A program made the position numbers and the translations under genes. Shown piece after piece: positions 1 through 7,539 of a stretch of DNA of 12,292 nucleotides. Location of the stretch: contig DDGG01000028.1 in the NCBI GenBank assembly GCA_002337525.1, positions 58,043 to 70,334 on the forward strand. The letters run 5' to 3'. Below the pieces are notes generated by a model, which was not told the DNA's origin, searched no databases, and worked only from the letters and a program-made list of their open reading frames with translations. The DNA comes from Alphaproteobacteria bacterium UBA1908 (GTDB lineage: Bacteria > Pseudomonadota > Alphaproteobacteria > Caedimonadales > UBA1908). Position 1 is the first letter of the stretch. Each line of letters starts with the position of its first letter.

Positions 1-43
1 GCCAAGGTTGGGGTCGAGGGTTCAAATCCCTTCGCCCGCTCCA
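1..43 (+). tRNA. tRNA-Gly (GCC anticodon), 3' half only
   Basis: The window opens inside the anticodon loop: bases 1-3 are the GCC anticodon, followed by AA and the 3' side of the anticodon stem (GGTTG). A variable loop follows, then a T-arm with stem GAGGG/CCCTT around the loop TTCAAAT, the acceptor strand CGCCCGC, the discriminator T and an encoded CCA at 41-43. A U73 discriminator and a GCGGGCG-type acceptor stem are typical of bacterial tRNA-Gly. The 5' half lies outside the window. The anticodon assignment assumes the usual loop TTGCCAA, of which only the last five bases are visible. Confidence 0.9.
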
Positions 44-207
44 ATTATTTTTCGGCATTTTTTATCCTTAACTAGCTTAAAATTATTCTTTTTTTGGAAC
101 TTCTTAAAATTTTAACGTTTTATTCATTATATTTATGAGAAATTTTTTCTAATCGTACTAGCATTCTGACTTGTCCAGCGCTAAGTTGGCTTTCAAAGGA
201 TTATCTT

Positions 208-3200
208 ATGGAAAGCGGCCTTATGACTATTCTTGAAGATCGTGAAGAACTGATTTTGCGTGTTGCAAGTCTTTTGAAAGAAAAGGTAGAACCAAAATAC
301 CATGGTTCTCTTGAGAAATTTATTTCTTCTTTTTATGCTTATCAGCATCTGGAGACGTTGCGTCGCCGAGGTCCAGAGAGGTTGGCAGAGGGGCTTTATA
401 CTCTTTGGAATTTCATTCAGGAAAAACCTTCTAATGCTCCGAAGATATCTGTCTATTACTGGCGACCTGAAGCACCTGAACAGTCAGGACGTCCCGAGCG
501 TATTATTATTAATATCATCAATGATAATATGCCGTTTCTGGTGGATTCCTTAACACATCTTCTGAATCGTTTGGGATTTAAGCCGCGTCTTATTGTTCAT
601 CCTATTTTACGATGCTGTCGTAATGAGAAAGGACGTTTGGTTTCTATCGAGGGTAAGGATGCTGATCCCTCAATAAATTGTGAAGAATCCTTGATCCATT
701 GCGAAATTATGGAATCTATTACTCCAGAATGTGTGGACCTTATTAGGGAGAATCTTCCTGATATGTTACGGGATGTCCGTGCTTCAACAAAAGACTGGGC
801 TGCAATGAAGCAAAAGGTTTCTGATGCGATTGCTACCATTCAATCTGGGAAGTATCAACGTGAACAAGGTCATCTGGATGAAGCTGTCAAGTTTCTTGAG
901 TGGATCCAGGACGACCATTTTACTTTACTGGGTTATTGTCAATATGATTTGTTTGATGAAAATAATCGCTTGCGTCGTCGACCAAAATCATCCGATCCGC
1001 TGGGTATTTTAAAAGACAAGGACCAGCGTGATTTAAGTTCAGTTTTTGAAGGGATCGGCTATTCAAATGAAACGCGTCGTTTGATTTTGCGACCAATGCC
1101 TCTCATCATTAATAAAACGACACGTATTTCACAAGTGCACCGTTCTGTTCCAATGGACGCCATTGGAGTCCGTATTCTGGATGACCAGGGAAATGTTGTT
1201 GCTCTACACATGTTTTTAGGGCTTTTTACGTCTATTGCCTATGACAGCAGCGCGCGAGATATCCCCTATTTGCGTCGCAAAGTCGGAAAAGTTCTGGAAT
1301 CAGCGGGCCTTGAGGCGAATTGGCATGATGGCAAAGCCTTGACCCATATTCTGGATTCCTTGCCACGTGATGAGTTGTTTCAGGCGTCAGTTGAAGAATT
1401 AAAAGCCATTGGCATGTCAATTGTTCGTTTGCAAGAGCATCAGCGGGTTGCCCTGTTTTTTCGTCCTGATATTTTCAAGCGTTCAATGTCCTGTCTTGTT
1501 TATGTTCCCCAGGATCGTTTTGACTCCGTTTTGGTCGATGAAATGGGGGAAGTTCTTGCGGAAGAACTTGAAGGTGAAATAGGTGTCGTAAAGGCTCAAT
1601 TTGGCTCTTTAGCTTTTGCACGTGTGTATTATGCAATTCATGTCCCTAAAGGGTTAAAGGCTGATTACGATCTTGTGCAGATTGAAAACCGTTTGTTAGA
1701 AATTGCCAAATCCTGGTCAGATGAATTGCGTTTGGCTTTAAACGAAAAAAAATCCGAGTGGCGAAGTGCCCGTCTTTTTCGGATGTATCGTGAGGCTTTC
1801 CCTAGAGGATACCAGGATAGGTTTCTGGGGGCGCAGGTTGTCGATGATATTAATTTCATTGAACAGCTTTATGAAGGGCAAGAGTCAATGGCATGCCGTG
1901 TCTATACTTCGGAAAATAAGGATTTATGCCGACTGAAGTTGAAAATCTTTCATCTTAAAGACCCGATTGCCTTGTCGGATATTTTACCGACTCTTGAAAA
2001 TCTGGACTTACGTGTGATCAGTGAAGTTCCTTACAAAACCACACGACTGGAAGAAAAAAAGTCTGTTTGGATTCATGACTTTGAACTTGAAAGTCATGGA
2101 ACATGTTCTGTTGATTTGGCTCAATCTGCAGAAAGTTTTTTAAGTGCTTTGAAGGCAATTTATCATGAGAAAACAGAAGATGATGGTTTTAATCGTCTTG
2201 TAATGGCTGCAGATTTAGGGTGGCGTCAATGCGAAGTAATTCGAACATATGCACGCTATCTTAAGCAGCTGGGTTTCCCTTTAAGTGAACTTTACATTCA
2301 AAATACTCTGGCAAAAAATCCTGTCGCGACTCAATTTCTGGCTGCCTTATTCGAAGCACGGTTTAATCCAGAGGGAAACAGGAATGAAACCGAGTTACTT
2401 CAGAAAATTGAATCAACACTTGCTCAAGTTGAAAACGCTGATGAAGATCGTCTTTTGCGTCGATACCTTAATCTTATCCAGTCAACGCTGCGAACGAACT
2501 TTTTTCAAGTGGATGACAAGGAAGATTTCAAACCTTGTATCGCCTTAAAAATCAACTGTGCGTCAGTTGAAGATATTCCTTTGCCTCGCCCTCTTTATGA
2601 AATCTTTATCTATTCCCCGCGTGTTGAAGGTGTTCATCTAAGAGGGGGGCGTGTGGCGAGAGGTGGCATTCGATGGTCTGATCGACAGGAAGATTTTCGT
2701 ACAGAGATTTTGGGTCTGATGAAGGCTCAGATGGTTAAGAATACGGTCATCATTCCAGTGGGTTCCAAAGGAGGATTTGTTGTTAAAAAATCAACTTTTG
2801 GGATGACACGTGAAGAGTTTATGGCTGAAGGTATTGCTTGCTATAAAATCATGATGCAGGGGCTACTTGATGTTACAGATAATCTGGTTCAAGGTAGTGT
2901 CGTGCCTCCATCTCGGGTGATTTGCCATGATAATAATGATCCTTATTTAGTTGTTGCAGCTGATAAGGGGACGGCGACCTTTTCTGATTTTGCAAACGAG
3001 ATTTCTGTTGCTAATAATTTCTGGCTTGGCGATGCTTTTGCATCTGGTGGTTCTCAAGGATATGACCATAAAAAAATGGGGATTACTGCCCGGGGAGCCT
3101 GGGAATCGGTCAAACGCCATTTCAGAGAATTAGGTCTTGACGTGGCGGCAACACCTTTTACGGTTGTTGGTGTTGGTGATATGTCAGGAGATGTCTTTGG

Positions 3201-5082
3201 TAATGGCATGCTGTTATCAAGGGTGATCAAGCTTGTTGGTGCCTTTAACCATCGTCACATTTTTATTGATCCAACCCCGGATGTGGAGAAAAGCTTTGAA
3301 GAACGCCAACGACTCTTTAATTTACCAAGGTCTTCCTGGGAAGATTACGATGTTAATCTTTTATCATCGGGGGGCGCAATTTATGATCGTCAGGCAAAAA
3401 AGATTACAGTAACTCCTGAAATCAAAGAAATGCTGAATTTACCTGGTGCGGATATCAAGCCAGACGATTTGATTAGGGAGCTGTTAACATATCATGCGGA
3501 TCTCTTATGGTTTGGAGGAATTGGGACGTACGTTAAAGCATCAACAGAAAGTCATGCAGATGCAGGAGACCGATCCAATGATATCCTGCGTGTCAATGCT
3601 AAGGATCTGAATTGTCGTGTTATTGGTGAAGGTGCTAATCTTGGGGTGACTCATTTGGGTCGTATCGAGTTTGCACGTCGTGCGAAGGGTCGTATTAACA
3701 CAGACGCGGTAGATAATTCTGCGGGTGTGGATTGTTCGGACCATGAGGTTAATATCAAGATTTTGTTGGGTGAAATCCAGGAAAATAATCGTTTAAGCAG
3801 TGAAGAACGTAATAAATTACTTCGGGAAATGACTGATGTTGTTGCGTGCCTCGTCCTTCGTGATAATTATTTGCAGAATTTATCTCTAAGTTTGATGGAA
3901 TATTCAAGCATAGAAAACTTTTCGCGCAAGGTACGCCTTATTCGTCATCTTGAGGCAGGAGGCATCTTGAATAGAAGCCTTGAATATATTCCGGATGATA
4001 TGACTTTGGCTGAGATGGAAGTATCCAAAACGCCTTTTACCCGTCCCGAGTATGCTGTCATTATGGCCTATGCAAAAATTTACCTTTATAAAGAAGTTTT
4101 GAGGTCAGATCTTGTTGAAGATCCTTATTTTGAAAAGCAATTAATGGCCTACTTCCCAAGAAAGTTGCGTTTAGACTATCCAGAAGATATCAAAAAACAT
4201 CCTTTAAGGCGTGAAGTTATAGCAACTCAACTCGTAAATGAAATTGTGAATCGAACAGGTGCAGGTTTTGTTCATGAAGTTTTTGAAAAAACAGGCACTT
4301 CTCACAAGGATATTTTTCGGGCTTATTTTATCGCGACAGATGTTTTTGGATTCCAAAAGATTTGGTCGGAAATTGAAGAATATGATGGTAAAATCAAGGC
4401 CTCAAAACAGATGCGTCTTTACAAGGACCTGAAACGTGTCTTGAAAAGAACAATGCTGTGGATTTTGAATAACTATCCTTTAGAGGGATCTCTTTCGGGT
4501 ATAGTGCATCAGTTGGACCAGGGTGTTCAGGCTTTTCTCAATGATCTCACTACGTCTTTGGATGCAGAAGGAGAAGACAGACTTGCCCAAGCCCTGGTGG
4601 ATTACCAGGATCTTGGTATTGATCCAGATTTTGCAGAGCGTCTGTCTATCTTGAAAATAGCAGCGAGTTCTCCAGATATTATTCTGGTTGCGACCCAAAC
4701 AGGGTTTACAATTGCTGAAGTAGGTACTCTTTACTTTCTGGTTGGTAGTCGTTTTCAGTTTGGTAAAATACGGGAACAGGTTCGTTGTTTGGAACCTTCA
4801 AACCCCTGGGAACAACAGCAAATAAATGGTTTATTAGAGGACCTTTACGAAGATCACAGAGCCTTGACGCAGGCTATCCTAATGTTTGCTGGAGAAAAAA
4901 ACTTAAAAATGGAGCAGGGTGGGGTTGCTCTTGTTGCTGAATGGGAAGTTGATCATAAGAAATCACTTCAGCGCCTGGATAGAATTTTGTCAGAGTCGAA
5001 TCTGGGGCAAAGGGACTTATCAAGTCTTAGTGTCGTGGCAAGAGAACTGCGTCAGTTAAGTCACCGGCTGTCCATTTTATAG
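208..5082 (+). CDS. gdhB: NAD-specific glutamate dehydrogenase, large (~180 kDa) type
   Basis: Oxidatively deaminates L-glutamate to 2-oxoglutarate and ammonium with NAD, a cytoplasmic catabolic route that lets glutamate feed the TCA cycle. The 1624-residue length matches the bacterial L-GDH family (Bac_GDH). The N-terminal half should hold the ACT-like regulatory domains; NDNMPFLVDS sits near residue 108. The catalytic core is clear: RGGRVARGGIRWSDRQEDFR begins at 812, KAQMVKNT near 839, and GSKGG (852-856) carries the likely catalytic Lys854. The NAD-binding fold shows VGVGDMSGDVFGNG (987-1000). IGEGANLG (1139-1146) and the following INTDAVDNSAGVDCSDHE block are family hallmarks. The start at 208 has AAAGGA at 195-200 with 7-base spacing; a second in-frame ATG at 223 has no better site. 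The 164-base gap after the tRNA contains only a poor promoter candidate (TATATT at 128-133). The gene appears intact and is well separated from the tRNA. Confidence 0.97.
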   Translation: MESGLMTILEDREELILRVASLLKEKVEPKYHGSLEKFISSFYAYQHLETLRRRGPERLAEGLYTLWNFIQEKPSNAPKISVYYWRPEAPEQSGRPERIIINIINDNMPFLVDSLTHLLNRLGFKPRLIVHPILRCCRNEKGRLVSIEGKDADPSINCEESLIHCEIMESITPECVDLIRENLPDMLRDVRASTKDWAAMKQKVSDAIATIQSGKYQREQGHLDEAVKFLEWIQDDHFTLLGYCQYDLFDENNRLRRRPKSSDPLGILKDKDQRDLSSVFEGIGYSNETRRLILRPMPLIINKTTRISQVHRSVPMDAIGVRILDDQGNVVALHMFLGLFTSIAYDSSARDIPYLRRKVGKVLESAGLEANWHDGKALTHILDSLPRDELFQASVEELKAIGMSIVRLQEHQRVALFFRPDIFKRSMSCLVYVPQDRFDSVLVDEMGEVLAEELEGEIGVVKAQFGSLAFARVYYAIHVPKGLKADYDLVQIENRLLEIAKSWSDELRLALNEKKSEWRSARLFRMYREAFPRGYQDRFLGAQVVDDINFIEQLYEGQESMACRVYTSENKDLCRLKLKIFHLKDPIALSDILPTLENLDLRVISEVPYKTTRLEEKKSVWIHDFELESHGTCSVDLAQSAESFLSALKAIYHEKTEDDGFNRLVMAADLGWRQCEVIRTYARYLKQLGFPLSELYIQNTLAKNPVATQFLAALFEARFNPEGNRNETELLQKIESTLAQVENADEDRLLRRYLNLIQSTLRTNFFQVDDKEDFKPCIALKINCASVEDIPLPRPLYEIFIYSPRVEGVHLRGGRVARGGIRWSDRQEDFRTEILGLMKAQMVKNTVIIPVGSKGGFVVKKSTFGMTREEFMAEGIACYKIMMQGLLDVTDNLVQGSVVPPSRVICHDNNDPYLVVAADKGTATFSDFANEISVANNFWLGDAFASGGSQGYDHKKMGITARGAWESVKRHFRELGLDVAATPFTVVGVGDMSGDVFGNGMLLSRVIKLVGAFNHRHIFIDPTPDVEKSFEERQRLFNLPRSSWEDYDVNLLSSGGAIYDRQAKKITVTPEIKEMLNLPGADIKPDDLIRELLTYHADLLWFGGIGTYVKASTESHADAGDRSNDILRVNAKDLNCRVIGEGANLGVTHLGRIEFARRAKGRINTDAVDNSAGVDCSDHEVNIKILLGEIQENNRLSSEERNKLLREMTDVVACLVLRDNYLQNLSLSLMEYSSIENFSRKVRLIRHLEAGGILNRSLEYIPDDMTLAEMEVSKTPFTRPEYAVIMAYAKIYLYKEVLRSDLVEDPYFEKQLMAYFPRKLRLDYPEDIKKHPLRREVIATQLVNEIVNRTGAGFVHEVFEKTGTSHKDIFRAYFIATDVFGFQKIWSEIEEYDGKIKASKQMRLYKDLKRVLKRTMLWILNNYPLEGSLSGIVHQLDQGVQAFLNDLTTSLDAEGEDRLAQALVDYQDLGIDPDFAERLSILKIAASSPDIILVATQTGFTIAEVGTLYFLVGSRFQFGKIREQVRCLEPSNPWEQQQINGLLEDLYEDHRALTQAILMFAGEKNLKMEQGGVALVAEWEVDHKKSLQRLDRILSESNLGQRDLSSLSVVARELRQLSHRLSIL

Positions 5083-5154
5083 AAAGTTTGATTCTTTCTT
5101 TACAGAGGAAGTTCTGATAAGCTTTTTATGTTGCATTACTGGTGGGGAAAAGTG

Positions 5155-5421
5155 ATGGATAAAAAGCAAGCACTTTATCTTGCAGGGGCTTTTGCTGCTG
5201 CTGTTTCATTGGGTTTACCTGCAAAGTCGGGAATTAAATGTAAAGGAGCTGCTCTGGCTGGCCAGAATGGATGCAAAGCTTTGGATAATTCTCATAGTTG
5301 TGCTCAGTTAAGCACCAGAGACTGTGATCCTAATGATTGGGAAATTGCTAAAGACAGGAAAGCCTGTGAAAAAGCAAAGGCCCAGTGCAAAAAAGAAGCT
5401 CAACAAAAAAACAAGTTTTGA
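5155..5421 (+). CDS. bufA: BufA-type (DUF2282) bufferin precursor, upstream diverged copy
   Basis: Small exported cysteine-rich peptide of 88 residues, predicted to be a ribosomally made metal-binding bufferin precursor. Residues 1-5 (MDKKQ) and the hydrophobic run through about residue 22 form a signal peptide; LPA at 21-23 is the best cleavage site, weaker than in the next gene. Cysteines are at 29, 40, 49, 57, 71 and 78. Compared with the neighbouring copy and the remembered DUF2282 consensus it has lost several hallmarks: KCKG replaces KCYG, HSCAQ replaces HSCAGQ, and AKDRKAC replaces the VPxGTC motif. The tryptophan before that motif is kept (W62). The start at 5155 is preferred over an in-frame ATG at 5128 because MDKKQ aligns with the second copy and GGGGAAA (5144-5150) gives a usable ribosome site. 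A GTG directly before it (5152) is an alternative. It lies 72 bases after the glutamate dehydrogenase gene, and no convincing promoter was seen there. It could be a functional variant or a decaying duplicate. Confidence 0.82.
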   Translation: MDKKQALYLAGAFAAAVSLGLPAKSGIKCKGAALAGQNGCKALDNSHSCAQLSTRDCDPNDWEIAKDRKACEKAKAQCKKEAQQKNKF

Positions 5422-5512
5422 TTGTTTGGTAGAACCTGGCAGGCTCCAAGAATCTTTCTTTCGAAATGAATATTTGTTAAAATCCTATGTCAAAACACCA
5501 GGGAGGAAAATG

Positions 5513-5779
5513 ATGGACAAAAAACAAACACTTTATCTTGCAGGGGCTTTTGCTGCGGCTGTTTCTTTTGGATCGCCAGTAGAGGCTGCTTCTGGTGGAA
5601 AAGAAAAATGCTATGGTGCTGCCTTGACTGGTAAGAATAGTTGTGGATCTAAAGATGGATCTCATAGCTGTGCAGGTCAAAGTACATCGGACTGTGATGC
5701 TAACGAGTGGAAATATGTACCCGTTGGGACATGCGAGGAAGCGAAAGCCCAGTGTAAAAAAGAGGCTGGCCTTAAATAA
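5513..5779 (+). CDS. bufA: BufA-type (DUF2282) bufferin precursor, canonical-like copy
   Basis: Small exported peptide of 88 residues, the best match here to the BufA1/DUF2282 bufferin-type metallophore precursors. A signal peptide covers residues 1-25 with VEA|AS as a good cleavage site. The mature part shows KEKCYG (30-35), KNSC (41-44), HSCAGQ (51-56), DANEWKYVPVGTC (62-74) and a lysine-rich tail. Four cysteines (33, 44, 53, 74) fit the usual core. Cys61 and Cys81 are additional and are shared with the upstream copy. In the Caulobacter systems, core cysteines are converted to 5-thiooxazoles by an MNIO enzyme and the product binds copper; the same is inferred here from the adjacent maturase gene. 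GGAGG at 5502-5506 is 6 bases before the ATG at 5513 and only 3 before an in-frame ATG at 5510, so 5513 is chosen. In-frame codons reaching back to 5324 overlap the upstream gene and are not considered real. Confidence 0.9.
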   Translation: MDKKQTLYLAGAFAAAVSFGSPVEAASGGKEKCYGAALTGKNSCGSKDGSHSCAGQSTSDCDANEWKYVPVGTCEEAKAQCKKEAGLK

Positions 5780-5810
5780 GGTTCTCTGATTTTTTGCTTA
5801 AGCTTTTACA

Positions 5811-5842
5811 GGGAGGTATGCCATGGTAGACCTCCTTTTTTT
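5811..5842 (+). terminator. Intrinsic terminator or attenuator between bufA and bufB
   Basis: GGGAGGT (5811-5817) can pair with ACCTCCT (5830-5836), and the interior CCATGG region may add a few pairs. Seven Ts (5836-5842) follow at once, the classic shape of a Rho-independent terminator. It sits 31 bases after the second precursor and 76 bases before bufB. No strong promoter was seen downstream, although TATAAC at 5848-5853 could serve as a -10 without a good -35. Partial readthrough would therefore make precursor transcripts more abundant than enzyme transcripts. The 5' arm is also Shine-Dalgarno-like and stands 6 bases before an ATG at 5823 that opens a 9-codon frame ending at 5852. Confidence 0.65.
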
Positions 5843-5918
5843 AACAGTATAACAACTTCATTGAACAGACGTGATAACAATGTGTATTGCTCGAAATCTT
5901 TTCCAGGGATGAATTCAT

Positions 5919-6770
5919 ATGACAGCAACTGTTGGAATCAGTTTTCATACACGTCATTTTCACGATATTTTCGAAACGTTTCCAGAAATCTCATTTTTTG
6001 AAATTCATTCTGAAAATTACATGACGCCAGGGGGGCTCTCGCGTCAAATGTTGCGAGAAATCAGGGATAAGTATTCTCTGTCTGCTCATGGGGTCGGGCT
6101 GTCTCTGGGGTCAGCAGATGGTTTGGATCCAGAACACTTGCGGGCCTTGAAAGATTTTCATGCAGAGTTTTTGCCTTTTCTTGTTTCAGAACATTTATCC
6201 TGGAGCCAGCTTAAAGGAACTTATTTAAATGATTTATTGCCGATTCCCTATACGATAGAGGCTCTTAATGTTTTTGAGGAGACGATAAACCAGGCGCAAG
6301 ATTTTCTGGGGCGTCAGATTTTGATTGAGAATCCCTCAACCTATATGACTTTTAAGGATAATGATTTTACAGAGTCAGCTTTTTTAAATGAACTCTGCAA
6401 GCAGACGGGTTGTGGAATTTTATTAGATGTAAATAATATTTTTGTGTCCTGTTTTAACGCAAGTATGGACCCTGTGTCGTATTTGTCCGAAATTATACCT
6501 GAAAACGTTGGTCAATACCATTTGGCAGGTCATGCGCGTCATCCCACAGTTTATATTGATCATCATGGGGCAACTGTATCAGAAGAAGTCTGGGATCTTT
6601 TTGAGGTGGCTCTTAATCAGTTGGGTCCGCACCCAACATTGATCGAGTGGGATACGGATGTGCCAGAATTGTCAGTTTTGGTTGGTGAGGCGAACAGAGC
6701 GCGCTCTTACATAGACCGTTCTATCCTGACTTGGAAAGAAGATGATGATGGTACAAAACGCAGTTCTTAA
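5919..6770 (+). CDS. bufB: BufB, DUF692/MNIO-family bufferin maturase
   Basis: Predicted multinuclear non-heme iron-dependent oxidative enzyme that modifies cysteines of the BufA precursor in the cytoplasm before export. It has 283 residues in a TIM-barrel family of about that length. Family signatures occur in order: GISFHTRH (6-13), EIHSENY (28-34), HGVGLSLGS (57-65), SEHLSW (90-95), LLPIPYT (106-112), LIENPS (135-140), LLDVNN (168-173), HLAGH (201-205), IDHHG (213-217) and IEWD (242-245). Likely metal ligands by analogy are His57, His92, Glu137, Asp170, Asn173, His201, Asp214, His216 and Glu243; none of the conserved family positions looks replaced. The start at 5919 has AGGGAT at 5905-5910. 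An ATG at 5909 is out of frame. The 3' end overlaps bufC, implying coupled translation and stoichiometric partners. Confidence 0.94.
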   Translation: MTATVGISFHTRHFHDIFETFPEISFFEIHSENYMTPGGLSRQMLREIRDKYSLSAHGVGLSLGSADGLDPEHLRALKDFHAEFLPFLVSEHLSWSQLKGTYLNDLLPIPYTIEALNVFEETINQAQDFLGRQILIENPSTYMTFKDNDFTESAFLNELCKQTGCGILLDVNNIFVSCFNASMDPVSYLSEIIPENVGQYHLAGHARHPTVYIDHHGATVSEEVWDLFEVALNQLGPHPTLIEWDTDVPELSVLVGEANRARSYIDRSILTWKEDDDGTKRSS

Positions 6771-7518
6771 CTTTCAACAGGACTTTTTTGAGGCTCTTTT
6801 TGATGACCCGATTTCTTTATATGCTCATGCAGATCAGTCTCGTGATATTTTTAACGAGCGGTTATCCGTGTATCGCAATAATGTTTTTGGATCCTTGATA
6901 TCCGTTTTAAAAGACACTTTTCCAAGGGTCTGTAACTTGCTGGGAGAGGATTTATTTCGTCGTCATAGCTATGCTTTTATCAGAGATGCCCCCCCTCAAA
7001 AAGGAGTTCTAAGTCTTTATGGTAAGCTTTTTCCTGCTTTTCTGAAATCTCGGGGGGAATCTTTACAAGGCGTGGAACTCGCAACACTTGAGTGGTTTTT
7101 GCAGGAAGCTTACTATGTTGAGGACAGTCCTCTTTTATGTCAGTCGGATCTTGACGCTATTTCATCCGAAGATGTTCCAAAACTGATTTTTAGACCCTCT
7201 TCAGCCCTGTATCTTGTTCAGCTAGATTCTGATTTGAACACCTGTTTTGAACAGGATCTTGAAAAATCTTCTTTCTACCAGGTAAATGGACTTCCTACGC
7301 ATTATGTTTTAATCACACGTATTGGGTATCGTGTTGTTCTTTCCTGGATTAACCAGGAAATGTTTGACTTCATAAAAGACCTTGCCCGGGGGAAACCTCT
7401 TGGATGTGTTGTTGAAGACCACTTAACAAAGTATTCAGATTTTGATGTTACACTGGGATTACAGACATGTTTTAGGGTGGCTTGTTTTTCAAGTATAGAT
7501 CAAGAGGTCATCCAGTAA
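6742..7518 (+). CDS. bufC: BufC/HvfC-type DUF2063 partner of the MNIO maturase
   Basis: Predicted cytoplasmic partner that works with the MNIO enzyme, thought in this family to help recognise or deliver the precursor peptide; it was formerly annotated as a putative DNA-binding domain. Numbered from 6742 (258 residues), the DUF2063 N-terminal domain is plain: NFQQDFFEALF (10-20), RLSVYRNNV (40-48), LKDTFPRVCNLLGEDLF (56-72), a Y-AFIRDAPP stretch (77-85), LYGKLFPAFL (92-101) and ELATLEWFLQEAYYVEDSPLL (112-132). The C-terminal part is less conserved. Three consecutive in-frame ATGs (6742, 6745, 6748) compete. GGAAAG at 6733-6738 gives 9-base spacing only to 6748, so the protein may start there, two residues shorter. 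The gene overlaps bufB by 29 bases (23 from 6748). Confidence 0.9.
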   Translation: MMMVQNAVLNFQQDFFEALFDDPISLYAHADQSRDIFNERLSVYRNNVFGSLISVLKDTFPRVCNLLGEDLFRRHSYAFIRDAPPQKGVLSLYGKLFPAFLKSRGESLQGVELATLEWFLQEAYYVEDSPLLCQSDLDAISSEDVPKLIFRPSSALYLVQLDSDLNTCFEQDLEKSSFYQVNGLPTHYVLITRIGYRVVLSWINQEMFDFIKDLARGKPLGCVVEDHLTKYSDFDVTLGLQTCFRVACFSSIDQEVIQ

Positions 7519-7539
7519 TATTTTTAACAGGAGGAAACT

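Larger units (their letters stand above)
5155..5779 (+). repeat. Tandem duplication of the bufA precursor gene
   Basis: Two 267-base genes (5155-5421 and 5513-5779, offset 358 bases) encode 88-residue paralogues. The signal-peptide DNA is nearly identical, with an unbroken 28-base identity at 5171-5198 and 5529-5556. The mature core has diverged strongly, while all six cysteines and the KAQCKKEA/EAKAQCKKEA tail are retained. The 91 bases between the genes carry no recognisable gene. Confidence 0.85.

Noticed and set aside
5081..5099. Hairpin AGAAAG/CTTTCT at the glutamate dehydrogenase stop codon as a terminator
   Set aside because: The six-pair stem is AT-rich and is followed by only a couple of Ts before ACAG, too weak to call.
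5128..5154. Longer N-terminus for the first bufA copy starting at ATG 5128
   Set aside because: It adds MLHYWWGKV before MDKKQ, spoils the signal-peptide start, lacks a ribosome site and has no counterpart in the second copy.
5324..5512. In-frame upstream extension of the second bufA copy overlapping the first
   Set aside because: The codons are a shifted reading of the first bufA gene plus the spacer. The ATG at 5513 has a proper Shine-Dalgarno and matches the family start.
5905..5921. GAATTC-CATATG-like run before bufB suggesting a cloning junction
   Set aside because: Short restriction-site-like strings occur by chance. The flanking sequence is continuous natural operon DNA with a normal ribosome site.
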